A stretch of 64,000 nucleotides of DNA from Eragrostis nindensis (taxonomy: Eukaryota > Streptophyta > Magnoliopsida > Poales > Poaceae): NCBI GenBank assembly GCA_012490785.1, contig JAAXCT010000564.1, forward strand, positions 310,001 through 374,000, read 5' to 3'. How positions within the stretch are numbered: position 1 is the first letter of the stretch; each line of letters starts with the position of its first letter. The translations under genes were made by a program, and so were the position numbers. Shown here piece by piece: positions 9,895-20,451 of this stretch. The notes under the pieces are model-generated. The model made no database searches. It saw nothing but the letters and a program-made list of their open reading frames with translations, and was not told where the DNA came from.

Positions 9895-11294
9895 AGGAGA
9901 AGAGACAAGAGAACCTTGTAGTGTCGCAACTTTTTCCCGTAAGGCGGCACTAAGGAAGTGATTTATGCGGGGAGGTCAAGCTCTACGACCTTTTTAAAAC
10001 TAAGAGCGCTTTTGGGAGGCAACCCAATTTTCGGGAGCGAGTCGTAGGGTGAGTCTTTGTGTGTTAGTGCTTTCGGGAGGGCAACCCGTGAAGTAGAAAT
10101 TTAGTGCTAACCGGGAAGGCAACCCGGCCTTTAAATTGTTTGCTTGTAATCCACAATAATGCTCCCGGAATAAAACTTGTTAGTCCAAGTGTTTGTTTTA
10201 ACTTTTGTGTGAACGTCTGCGCTGTCTGTTTACTTTCTGCAGTTTTTGTTTTTGTATTTTGCTTGTTGGCTAACAGCGCAGGAAGAAAAGAAACAAAAAG
10301 AGGAAATTCTGGGTCGTGCCGACCGGCACACACAGTGCCGATCGGCACAAGGGCAAGCATGCCAAGTCGTGCTCTGTAAGTTACCCCGAACTGGAGATGA
10401 AAATTAATAAGGGGTAAAGTGGAGAAAATATGCGGAATATTTGATGAAGAAAAATTTAGAAAGGTAAGTGCAACAATTGTTCCGAGAATATTTCCGTGCT
10501 TTTGGTATTTTTCTGTGTCGCAGGAATATGCTGGATGATCCTTGCGAAAGAAGGAGGCACTGGCGGAAATTTGGCACAGCTGCCGACCGGCACAGAGCCG
10601 TGCCGATCGGCACAGCAAGGAAACGCCACCTCCAAGAATCTCGATGCTACAGGAAGTCTGACATCCGCGAAGAAATTTGAAATTTTGGCGACACAAAGCA
10701 GCGAAGTTTGAATCGGGCGCGGACTACACAGTGCCGACCGGCACACTGCTGTGCTGACCGGCACACTGACCAAGAATTCGAATCTGATCATCAAAGTCTG
10801 CGCACATTGGAAGGAGGAGAGACCACTGACACCCATGCAGCTGCCGAGCACAGGGGAGACACCGAGCACCCAGCCTCGGGATGGAGCAAAGGTGCCGACC
10901 GGCACGAACCCCGTGGCGATCGGCGCCACCTGAAAAATTCAAATTTCGAACGTGCTCCCCTGTCTCCCGACATGCGACACTGTATCAAGCATGGGGAAGA
11001 GGAAAAGAAGTTGTTGAAGCCGAGGTGCGTGCGAATCTGTGCAAATTTGAATCGTGCCGACCGGCACGGAGACCGTGCCAATCGGCACAGCATGGGAAAG
11101 CTAATCTTTTGCAGGTGCGCCCCTGTCCCCCGACATCCGACACTGTACAAGTCATGGGGAAGAAGAAAAGAAGGCGCGGCAGCCGAGGTACGACGGAATC
11201 CGCGAAATTTTGAACCGTGCCGACCGGCACGGCACTGTGCCGACCGGCACGCGCGGGGAATTTGAACCGGCGTGGGTTCCTTCCCTTGGACGCC
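9895..11294 (+). repeat. Spacer between gag-protease and second ORF, with six palindrome pairs
   Basis: No coding frame of substance is present where pol would normally lie. The start carries three GGGAGGCAACCC-type stem-loops (10011-10124). Six palindrome pairs follow at 10316/10335, 10580/10600, 10731/10751, 10892/10913, 11054/11075 and 11217/11237, with pitches of 19-21 bp although spacer sequences all differ. Some members carry one or two substitutions in an arm. The pairs recur every 150-270 bp, the densest array in the element. Confidence 0.75.
10011..10124 (+). other. Three GGG-AGGCAA-CCC stem-loops after gag-protease
   Basis: TGGGAGGCAACCCA near 10012, CGGGAGGGCAACCCG near 10074 and CCGGGAAGGCAACCCGG near 10107 form short hairpins with G-rich left and C-rich right arms. 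Similar sequences are known after the polyprotein stop in Athila/Tat elements. Their role, possibly RNA structure, is unknown. Confidence 0.5.
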
Positions 11295-13145
11295 ATGGAG
11301 AGTTATAAGAAGGGGCATCACCTCCTCCATTCTCGCCACAACTTCCTGGTAACCCTCTCCACTCCTCCACTTCCTCCATTTGCGCGATCCGTTTCCATTC
11401 TTTCGCAGGAAATGAAGGGGTTTAGTTCCACGCTCAAGAGCGCCGGCAAGAAGATTCGCCGGGGGTTCAGCTCCGGCGGGGCACACCACTCCGGTGGATC
11501 ACACCAATCCGGTGGATCGCACCACGCCGGTGGATCACACCACTACGGCGGGTCGCACCAAGCCGGCGACAACAACTCCGGCAGCGACACCGGCTCCTTC
11601 ACCTCGACGAGAAGGGCAAGCTCGGTGGGCTATGATAGCCCCGAGCTGTCCGTCGAGATGACACCGCCACGAGGGCGGGATGACTTCTTCATCGGCCACC
11701 GCGACATCGGCATCCCCCGAGGACCGAGGCCGCGCACGAGGAGCGCAACCGCCGCCGCCGCCGCCGCCGCCGCGGCGGGCGGATCATCCATGGAGGCCGA
11801 GCCGAGCGAGCCGGCATATGTACCGCGCGCGGTTCGGGAGGGGTTCACCATCACGAGCCGTGAGGAGGAGTTCTACTACACCAACATCCGCGGCCGCATC
11901 TTCCCCAACATCGACATGGATGAGGAGTTCCTCGCCAAGGTTGGGGTATGGCCGGACCTCCAACAATGCCTCCTCAACCTTGGATGGGAGACCCTCCACG
12001 ACCAAGCGAGCAGCTTCGACATCGAGCTCATCACCGAGTTCATCACCACCATGAGCCGCGAGGTGGACGAGCAAGGAGACGACAAGATCAAGTTCCGTGT
12101 GCGGGACGAGCCTTACTCCATCACGATTGAGGGCATCTCCGATGCTCTCGGTTTTGATAGGGAGGCCCCCGTATACGGCGCGGCGACTACGGAGATGCTC
12201 GACACATTTTGGCGCCGCATCGCCGACGCGGACGAGCGCAAGAGGGGGCACATCAAGAACCCCACGATCCAAATCCTCCACCGGTGGATGGCCGCACGCA
12301 CCACCGGTCGCCTCGACACCACCAACATCTCCGACCCGGACTTGCATTGGCTCTACAACGCCATTGCAAGTCCGTGCAAGTGCAATCCCATAGGGACGAT
12401 GGTGTCAAGTTGGTTTAGCCAAAGGGCCAAACCTAAGGCGAGACTAGCTTTTGGAGGCTACCTCCAAACAATCATCTTCCGAGTCACCGAAAGTAACCTC
12501 ATGATGAAGGAAGATTGTTGGACAAGGGCCGCGCTCATCGACGAGTCCATGGTGCGCGGGAAGACCATCACGGGTAGCGCCAAGCTCGGCTACTACGTGT
12601 GCGGCACCGGCATCAAGCTTCCCTGCGCCGAGCTCGCCCTTTTCCTCCCGAACAAGATCGACGGAGGGAATTGGCTTGAGGCCGACCTCCGCGAGCGACA
12701 CAAGGTAACGAAGACCAAGCGCGGGAGAAAGGAGGTCGTCGGCCAGTCTTCGGCGAGCGCAGCGGCGGACTGGGACAGCTGGGACGCGGCAGCAGCCGCG
12801 CAGCATCAACCAGCGCAGCAGGCACCCGTGCCGATCGGCACGGGCTTTGTGCCGACCGGCACAGGACAGGTGCCGACCGGCACCGACCCAAGGTACTTTG
12901 GTATGCCCCCTGTCTACCCTCAGCACTTCCAGGGGGCACCCTACTATGCTCCTGCAGGTCCTCCAGGGGCGAACTTTGCCCCTATGCATCGGTACATCGA
13001 CAACAACGTTCAATACGTTGAACGCATCGACAACTTGGCGGGCGCGATGCGGAGCAACACCGAGGCGATGATTGACGAGTTCGGGAGATTGGAGGCGGCG
13101 TACTACGGCTTCGACTACAATCAGCCACCTCCATTTGATGGGTAG
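11295..13145 (+). CDS. ATHILA ORF-1-like accessory protein of nested gypsy
   Basis: From the ATG at 11295 the protein is 616 residues; an ATG at 11412, directly after a TTTCGCAG splice-acceptor-like site (11401-11408), is an alternative if a short intron (about 11350-11408) is removed. The N-terminus has a Gly-Ser-His repeat of six-residue period (GGSHH-type, 11470-11566) and a poly-Ala run. The centre (from about 11840) is an ATHILA ORF-1-like domain: MDEEFLAKVGV, LNLGWETL, ELITEFITTM, DDKIKFRV, ISDALGF and IKNPTIQILHRWM. The C-terminus is Ala/Gln/Pro-rich and contains three in-frame palindromes (12828, 12849, 12870) encoding PIGTG/PTGTG. The role is unknown. Intact frame in an element lacking pol suggests it is useful to the element; DNA binding to the palindrome is my hypothesis. 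Confidence 0.7.
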   Translation: MESYKKGHHLLHSRHNFLVTLSTPPLPPFARSVSILSQEMKGFSSTLKSAGKKIRRGFSSGGAHHSGGSHQSGGSHHAGGSHHYGGSHQAGDNNSGSDTGSFTSTRRASSVGYDSPELSVEMTPPRGRDDFFIGHRDIGIPRGPRPRTRSATAAAAAAAAAGGSSMEAEPSEPAYVPRAVREGFTITSREEEFYYTNIRGRIFPNIDMDEEFLAKVGVWPDLQQCLLNLGWETLHDQASSFDIELITEFITTMSREVDEQGDDKIKFRVRDEPYSITIEGISDALGFDREAPVYGAATTEMLDTFWRRIADADERKRGHIKNPTIQILHRWMAARTTGRLDTTNISDPDLHWLYNAIASPCKCNPIGTMVSSWFSQRAKPKARLAFGGYLQTIIFRVTESNLMMKEDCWTRAALIDESMVRGKTITGSAKLGYYVCGTGIKLPCAELALFLPNKIDGGNWLEADLRERHKVTKTKRGRKEVVGQSSASAAADWDSWDAAAAAQHQPAQQAPVPIGTGFVPTGTGQVPTGTDPRYFGMPPVYPQHFQGAPYYAPAGPPGANFAPMHRYIDNNVQYVERIDNLAGAMRSNTEAMIDEFGRLEAAYYGFDYNQPPPFDG

Positions 13146-14870
13146 AGTGTTGTGTATGGCACAACTTGTATCGGTTTCCCGGTTTGCGTTTTTCTTTCCC
13201 TTTCGCATTCTCTTTTTATTTATTTCCTTATGTGTGTGTGAGCGGGTTGGGAAACCAGTTATCGGGTGTGTTTAGTTTGTTTGTGTGCTTTTATTCATGC
13301 ATGTGTGCTAGTAGTCTAGTTTTATTTATGCAAGTGTGCTAGTAGTATGTTTAGAATGATACATCACCATGTAGCCCGCGCTTTCAAATCCAATATGATG
13401 ATGATCTTTATGCTTTATTTGAAAAATGATACGAGTATGTATGTCTATCTTGAGAAGTGTTAATGATAATCGAGCGATGTTGAGCATAAATAAAATTTTG
13501 AACTTTCACTAAAGTGTATTCGGCAAACACTTCATATGTGGCGTAGTGCATTTCCAAATTCCCATGCAAGGTCAAATAAAAGATCAATTTTGGATGACAT
13601 GACTTAGTACCTATTTCTTTATAAAATTCAAACTTTCTTATTGTGAGCTTTAGAATTACTCCATATCATTCGGTTGTGCCTACCAATGCCAAATATATGT
13701 GACTCAATTTAAGCCCTTGCTAAGTAGAGACTAGGATTGATGATTGAGCTCGGTTAAGATTTAATTCTTAGGGTATGAGACTTGGAAAATTGGCCACATC
13801 TTTCGCGTATCGTGTTGATTTTCTAGCCTATTCTAACTCGAGCTATGCAAATTACCGGATTGGAATTATGCATAATTCGCCGAGTATCCGATACTTGAGA
13901 ACCAAATTCTTTGATTCGAATATCAATCCTTGACCACATCCTACTGTATTCTTGGCTATACATCTGACACAGCAGTTCCAACGAAAAATCCAGAGCGAAA
14001 TTGGCAAGTACAGACAGTGTGCCGACCGGCACAAGGTTGTGCCGACCGGCACACAGAAAAAAAAAAGAAGAAAAAAAAGAAGAAGAAAAAAGTAAATAAA
14101 GTCTGTACCTTGCGCTGTTTTGCTCGGGACTAGCAAAAATTTGAGTATGGGGGGAAGAGTGAATTCCCTTGAATTCTTATCATTGATTAGTAGCCAAGAA
14201 TTTCTTTTTCCAATCTTGTCCACTTTGCATTCGATATCCTTCGAAAATGCCAGGAAGTTTCTGATAGATATGCAAAGAAGAAAGGACAGCTTTGTCACCC
14301 GTTTAAAAAGATTACGTTCTCTACTTGTGATTGTTCATTCACACAAGTATATGTCCACTATTCTAAAGGTGTGAGTTTCTTTCTCGATTCATTTCCTAAT
14401 GGCCTTTTGACAAGTCTCAGTAAAACCAATTAGAGTTATTTCTTAGCTTTGCAATATGTTGTTGATTTATGTCTAATTTCCTTGAAATTCCTCACCAAGC
14501 TACTCATATGGCCTTACACATACATATATAAAGTAGGCTAGGCTTTTGAGTGATTTAGGTGAGAGATTGAAGTTGAGTTGTTGACTTGATCGTTTGAGAA
14601 AGATAGTTCTTTTGCTCACAATACCTTTTTGGTGATTCACATAAGTGGAAAAGTCATGTGCACTAAGTTGAATATTTTCAAGGATTGCTTTGGGAAGTAC
14701 TCTTTCATGTTTAGTACCCATATTGTGAACATGCTTGCTGAATACTAAATTGATTTAATCTCACAATGACTAAATGCTCAGCTCGTGAAGATTTGAAATA
14801 CTTCTATGATTGATGTGACTATATGCAAGTTGATTTTCATTCTTGACTTTCCTCGGGACGAGTAAAGGTT
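13146..14870 (+). other. 3' untranslated region of nested gypsy
   Basis: This long AT-rich non-coding region has one palindrome pair (14019/14039) followed by an A/G-rich run (14053-14095). A block at 14123-14162 repeats, in diverged form, the sequence preceding the real polypurine tract at 14849-14884 (CTCGGGAC-AG-AAA--TT-AGT-TGGGGG). No reading frame is supported. Confidence 0.7.
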
Positions 14871-14885
14871 TAAGTGTGGGGGAGC
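14871..14885 (+). other. Polypurine tract of nested gypsy
   Basis: AAGTGTGGGGGAGC directly precedes the 3' LTR start at 14886 and primes plus-strand synthesis. Confidence 0.8.
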
Positions 14886-16356
14886 TGTTGGCGATTTCTA
14901 GCATACCATTTTATATGCCAACTGCGCCTTATTTAGAGCATAAATGTCATCATTATAGGCTATTAACCCCTGATAATAGCACCATATTTGTATATATGTC
15001 GTTCTGGAGCTTTATTACAGAAACAGATTGAAAAGGACGACATCCTGGGCATTGAGGCTGATCTAGACCTGAAGAGAAGAGAACCAGCAGAAAAGGCCCA
15101 CTGTGCCGATCGGCACAGACATGTGCCGATCGGCACATGGGACCCCGAGGCCACCAAAGCTGGCCCACCATTCAGTTTATTCTAGAAGGAATTTATCCGA
15201 ACCAATCTCGAGAGATATTCATCACGAAGAGATAAAAGATACTCGAAGATTTGAAAGAGCAATACAAGACTTGATCTCGAAGAAAACTGACTGGAAGGCC
15301 CACATGGAAGCTACCTAGGACTACGGAACCGACTTAGGGAGGAAACCGAGCTGGACACGAGGTGTGCCGATCGGCACAGACCCTGTGCCGATCGGCACAA
15401 GGACTCTTTTCCCGAGAATCCTTTCCTTTCTGATGTACAGCCCTATATAAACTTGTGAAAGCCCTAGGGTTTCGGGATCCGCCGCCAGAGGGACAACACA
15501 GCTAGTAAGTTTAGAGCCACCGGGGCTTTGCCCCGTTCTTCATGTTCTCTAGTTGTTGATCAAGAACCATTGGTGCTAAAGAGGTGATCCATCAAGGTAG
15601 GCCTACTGGATGGTGATGTATCTTGCACTATGTATTGAAGTATGGTTGAATATGTGGATGAATGGTTTTGATTATTGATTGCCTGGATTTTATGGTCTTT
15701 ACATGTGCTTGTTCCTACGCTTAGTGACGACTAAGTATTAGATGTTATCTTGATTGTGGTGGCATAAAGAAGTGACAAGATTCGTTCTCTCACTATCTCC
15801 ATCGTGGTTAAGGTAGCATTGGGATCTTGTAATGCGCCATATTTGCACGTTGCCTCCGTACCTCCACAGCCGCTAATGCATACGCGATGATCCTTGAGGT
15901 GATGTGTAGAGTGGGAAGAGGTCACCGATTACGGCGAATTGGTCGTGACAGGGCATTCCGGAAAGGGGCTTCGACCTGCCGACCTTCGGTTATCAATAAT
16001 TGAGTAATCCCGTTTATGATGCTATTCGATTAAGCTTTTTGGTTACGATCTCAACTAGCAGACTTGGCTAACTTACCCCATGATCTAATCTGTTCCTAGG
16101 CTTTTCGGACAGGACAACTTCACCTTGGTGCCGACCGGCACATCACCTGTGCCGATCGGCACGACACCCCGTTTTCCTGAAACCCACGCTCACGCTCACT
16201 AGAAAGCTTGGCTAACTCTTTTACTGATGATTTTGCTTAATTCCCATTGGTCTCTGTGGTTCGATTAAACCTTGGAATACTCTTCTAGGGGAAAAAGACT
16301 ACAACTGTACACCGTGCTCTTGCGGTATATAAGTGGGTGCGTATAAACGACCAACA
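14886..16356 (+). repeat. 3' LTR of nested gypsy
   Basis: This 1471-bp copy of 5899-7369 has palindromes at 15103, 15123, 15364, 15385, 16128 and 16149 in the same pairs, and a TATA core at 15442-15451. It is followed by the GAGAG duplication at 16357-16361. Confidence 0.93.
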
Positions 16357-16361
16357 GAGAG

Positions 16362-16894
16362 AGAGGCGGTGAAAAGGATAAGTGACCGGTTGGGTCGGGG
16401 TCAATCCCTTATATACCGCGGTGAAAACTACCGGAGTGTCCGGCAAAGTGCCGGAGTATCCGGGCCCGGAGTGTCCGGTAGCTCCAGGCCCGGAGTGTCC
16501 GATAGTACACCGGAGTCTCCGGTACTCCCAGGTGCGGATGGTCCGGTAAGAGACCGGAGTCTCCGCTGGGGGTTCTCTGTTGGAATGGCGAATTTCGCCG
16601 GACAGTCCGGCATTCTACCGGATAGTCCGGTCCTTGACTTAGCCAGGAGAACAAAGAGGTTTTCAAGGAAATTTTCAAGGAGGTTGATTTGTCGGATGGA
16701 CTTATAGGAAAAATTCTTGTTGCATGTGGTCAGTAAGCATTTCAACATATCATAACTATGACCCCATATAACAAGATATGATCAAAAGATCAAGAATCAA
16801 TTAAATAGTTTTGAAAATCACTCAAAAAGCTTTTAAAATTCATTTTGTTTCGCAAACCCAAACAAATAGAGACAACAAACAGATGTGCAACATT
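16362..16894. repeat. Copia spacer with paired 13-bp palindromes (right part)
   Basis: This continues the spacer broken by the gypsy insertion and lies just downstream of pol on the minus strand. Motif copies start at 16431, 16451, 16466, 16490, 16510, 16534, 16554, 16598 and 16618. The pairs 16431/16451, 16490/16510, 16534/16554 and 16598/16618 are each exactly 20 bp apart. The remainder up to the pol stop codon is AT-rich and featureless. Confidence 0.8.
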
Positions 16895-19800
16895 CTACTC
16901 CACATTAGAAGAATCAAGGATATTCAATTCACTTCTGAGCTCGCAAAAGCGCTTCTCATCTAGAGGCTTGGTGAAAATGTCGGTAAGTTGGGCATCGGTT
17001 CTCACATAGCTAATTACTATATCCCCCTTGATAGCATGATCTCTCAAGAAGTGGTGCCGGATATCTATGTGCTTTGTTCTATTGTGATCAACGGGGTTAT
17101 GTGCGATAGCTATGGCACTCTCATTGTCACATAGGAGTGAAACTTTGTTCATAGTGTAACCAAAGTCCTTTAGACTTTGTCGCATCCAAAGTAATTGTGC
17201 ACAACAACTTCCGGCTGCATACTCCGCTTCGGCGGTGGAAAGGGCAACGGAATTTTGTTTCTTGGATGACCATGACACTAGGGACCTACCCAAGAATTGG
17301 CAAGTCCCGGATGTGCTCTTTCTATCCACCTTACATCCGGCGTAGTCGGCATCGGAGTAGCCAACTAGCTTGAACTTGGAGCCCTTTGGGTACCAAAGCC
17401 CTAGGTTAGGAGTGTGAACCAAATATCGCAAGATTCTTTTAACGGCCACCATGTGGCACTCCTTAGGAGCGGATTGAAATCTTGCACACATGCACACACT
17501 AAGCATTATATCGGGCCTAGATGCACAAAGATAAAGCAAAGAGCCGATCATGGAGCGATATACCTTTTGATCCACGGGTTTGCCATTTTGATCAAGGTCA
17601 AGATGTCCATTGGTCTTCATTGGAGTTTTGATGGGTTTTGCTTTGTCCATGTCAAACTTCTTGAGCATATCTTGAGTGTACTTAGCTTGACATATGAACG
17701 TGCCTTCCTTGAGTTGTTTGACTTGGAATCCTAGAAAGAACTTCAACTCTCCCATCATGGACATCTCAAACTTCTTGACCATCATCTTACTAAACTCTTC
17801 ACAAAACGTTTGATTAGTAGAGCTAAATATAATGTCATCGACATATACTTGGAACACAAAGATATCATCATCAACATATCTTGTGAAAAGAGTAGGATCA
17901 ATTTCACCAATCTTGAATTGATTTGCAATAAGAAAACCCTTAAGGCATTCATACCATGCTCTAGGTGCTTGTTTAAGCCCATAGAGCGCCTTGTGGAGCT
18001 TAAAAACATGGTTAGGATACTTTGAATCTTCAAAGCCCGGTGGCTGCTCCACATACACTTCTTCTTGTATTAGCCCATTCAAGAATGCACTTTTCACGTC
18101 CATTTGGTGAAGCTTAAAACCATGGTGAGTAGCATAGGCAAGTAATATACAAATTGATTCAAGCCTAGCTACGGGAGCAAATGTTTCACCAAAATCCAAA
18201 CCTTCCACTTGTGAATACCCTTTTGCAACAAGTCTTGCCTTGTTCCTTGTCACGACACCATGCTCATCTTGTTTGTTGCGGAACACCCATTTGGTGCCTA
18301 CAACATTTTGCTTGGGTCTCTCCACCAATTGCCACACTTGGTTTCTTTCAAAGTTGTTCAACTCTTCTTGCATGGCCATCACCCAATCCGGATCCGCGAG
18401 TGCATCTTCTACTCTAAGTGGCTCCAAAGAAGACACAAAAGAGTAATGTTGACAAAAATTTGCAACTCGGGTTCTAGTGGTTACCCCTTTTTCGATATCA
18501 GCAATGATGTTGCCGACGGGGTGATCTCTTTGTACACTTTGGCGTACTCTTGGGTGTAGCACTTGTCCTGTGTTAATCACTTCTTCTTCTTCTTGATCAT
18601 CTTGTTCTTGATCATCACCATCACCATTTGAAGCTTGATCTTGGATGTGATCTTGATCTTGGTCGTCACCATGATCTTGAGCACTCCTTTGATCTCGCTC
18701 TTGTGTTGGTGGTGGTGTATCTTGTCGAGAAGGAGAAGGAGAAGGTTGAACTTGTTCAACTTGTGGTTCTTGTGGTCTTACATCACTTATGGCCATCCTT
18801 CCTATTGCCTCATGTGGAGCTTCTTCATTACCTATCACATTTGGATCAACTTGCTCCACTTGAGAGCCATTAGTTTCATCAAACGTCACATCACGCGTGA
18901 CCTCAACACAACCGGTGGTTTTGTTGAAGACACGGTATGCCAAGACATTCGATCCATATCCAAGCAAGAAACCCGCATCAACTTTTGGTGCAAACTTAGA
19001 GGACTTGGGTTTCTTGTTGAGAATAAAGCACTTGCTCCCAAAGACACGAAAGTAAGAGACATTAGGAACGTTACCAATGAGAAGCTCATAGGGTGTCTTC
19101 TTTAAGATTTGGTGAAGAAATAACCGATTTGATGCATGGCAAGCGGTATTCACGGCTTCGGCCCAAAATCTATCCGAAGTCTTGTACTCATCAAGCATTG
19201 TTCTTGCCATCTCAATGAGTGTGCGGTTCTTCCTCTCGGCCACCCCATTTTGTTGAGGGGAGTAGGGTGCCGAAAACTCATGCTTGATGCCTTCTTCATC
19301 AAGATATTCTTCAACTTGAGTGTTCTTGAATTCACTTCCATTATCACTCCTTATCTTCTTTGACCTTCACTTCAAATTCATTTTGTGCTCTTCTCAAGAA
19401 TTTCTTGAGCACTCCTTGTGTTTCACTCTTATCATGCAAAAAGAATACCCAAGTGAAACGAGAATAGCCATCAACAATTACAAGACCATATTTGTTACCA
19501 CCAATGCTTATGTAGGCGATTGGACCAAATAGATCCATACGAAGCATTTCCAAAGGCCTTGTGGTAGTCATCATATTCTAGGCGGGGTGAGGAGCTCCAA
19601 CTTGCTTTCCGGCTTGGCATGCACTACAAAGTCTATCTTTCTCAAAAGTAACATTCATTAGTCCATGGATGTGGCCGCCCTTTTGAAGTTTATGGAGATT
19701 CCTCATGCCAACATGGGCTAGCCTTCCGTGCCATAGCCAACCCATGCTAGACTTTGCCATCAAGCATGTATTAAGCTGGGCTTTATCCGATGAAAAGTCC

Positions 19801-20150
19801 ACAAGATAAAGTCCTCCTTTCAACACGCCCTTAAAGGCAATTGAGTAATCACTTCTTCTAAAGACGGTCACACCTTCGTTAGTGAAAAGACAATCAAAGC
19901 CTTTCTCACAAAGTTGTGAGACCGACATCAAGTTGTACTCCAAAGAATCAAACAAGAGAGCACTAGAAATTGAATACTCGGGAGTAAGAGCAATTTTACC
20001 CATACCAAGTACTCCTCCCTTTCCATCATCACCAAAGGTAATAGAATCACAATCGGATGTGTTCTCTTCAAGTGATGTGAACATCTTCCTCGCTCCGGTC
20101 ATATGACTTGTGCATCCACTATCAAGCACCCAACTTGTTCCACCGGAGGA
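16895..20150 (-). pseudogene. Copia pol: protease, integrase, reverse transcriptase, RNase H (broken)
   Basis: Translated from 20150 downward it shows the protease core LDSGCTSHMTG, a GAG-pre-integrase zinc segment (LWHGRLAHVGM ... CSACQAGK), the integrase core (LRMDLFGP, YSRFTWVFFL, then NGVAERKNRTL), the Ty1/copia reverse transcriptase (WVFRNKQDEHG, QMDVKSAFLNG, YVDDIIF) and RNase H (KSTSGTCQFLG ... AEAEYAA), ending DSSNVE at 16895. The frame is broken by a stop codon at about 19576 in the HPA-NMMTT region of integrase and a 1-bp insertion near 19355 before the RSDNGSEF motif. From there 780 residues stay open to the end. A normal copy would replicate the element; this one cannot make complete integrase. 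Confidence 0.88.
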
Positions 20151-20169
20151 GTAGGCCTACAAAAACAAA

Positions 20170-20451
20170 TCAAGCCTTCGTTTTAGGTACCCAAAAAGAT
20201 TTGGGCCCTTTAGCATTAGTAACAAGCATTTTTGGCACCCACACACATCTCTTGATTTGAGTGTTGTGTGTGCGGGGTCCAACATATTTAGCAACAACAT
20301 TGCCAAAAGAATTTCTAGTCAACACATAATCGGCATAGAAAAGGTCTTGAGATGCATATTCTTTCTTCTTCTCCTTTGGAGCTTCATTCTTGACTTTCTT
20401 GGCATTTGAGACCTTGACTTGTTCAACCTTGTTCACCTTCTTGTTTGTCTC
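20170..20451 (-). pseudogene. Copia gag-pol linker, right half lost behind Cassandra insertion
   Basis: A Lys-rich segment (NKVEQVKVSNAKKVKNE ... KRCVWVPKMLV) continues the gag frame interrupted by the Cassandra pair at 20452. It ends at a stop at 20170, after which the protease frame opens in a different phase. The polyprotein would have read through here by frameshift or the phase has changed by mutation. Confidence 0.6.

Larger units (their letters stand above)
5899..16356 (+). mobile_element. Complete non-autonomous Ty3/gypsy (Tat/Athila-like) element without RT or integrase
   Basis: The element is 10458 bp with two 1471-bp LTRs starting TGTTGGCG and ending AACA, a tRNA-Asp-type primer-binding site, a polypurine tract and a perfect 5-bp TSD. 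It encodes gag fused to an aspartic protease (7546-9894) and an ATHILA ORF-1-like protein (11295-13145), but no reverse transcriptase, RNase H or integrase anywhere. It must therefore borrow pol from a relative, as known for gag-only partners such as rice Dasheng. By eye the LTRs differ at only about seven positions (about 0.5 percent), so insertion was recent. About 35 copies of a 14-bp palindrome are spread through LTRs, leader, gag, spacer, second ORF and 3' UTR. Confidence 0.9.

Noticed and set aside
10456..11489. Minus-strand frames of 157-232 residues opposite the gypsy spacer
   Set aside because: They arise because the repeated palindrome reads open on both strands (CRSA, VPIGT, ADRH repeats); no other protein signal is present.
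6117..16162. CRISPR-like reading of the regularly repeated palindromes
   Set aside because: Repeats occur in pairs scattered over 10 kb inside a plant retrotransposon, spacers are 5-7 bp and no cas-like genes exist.
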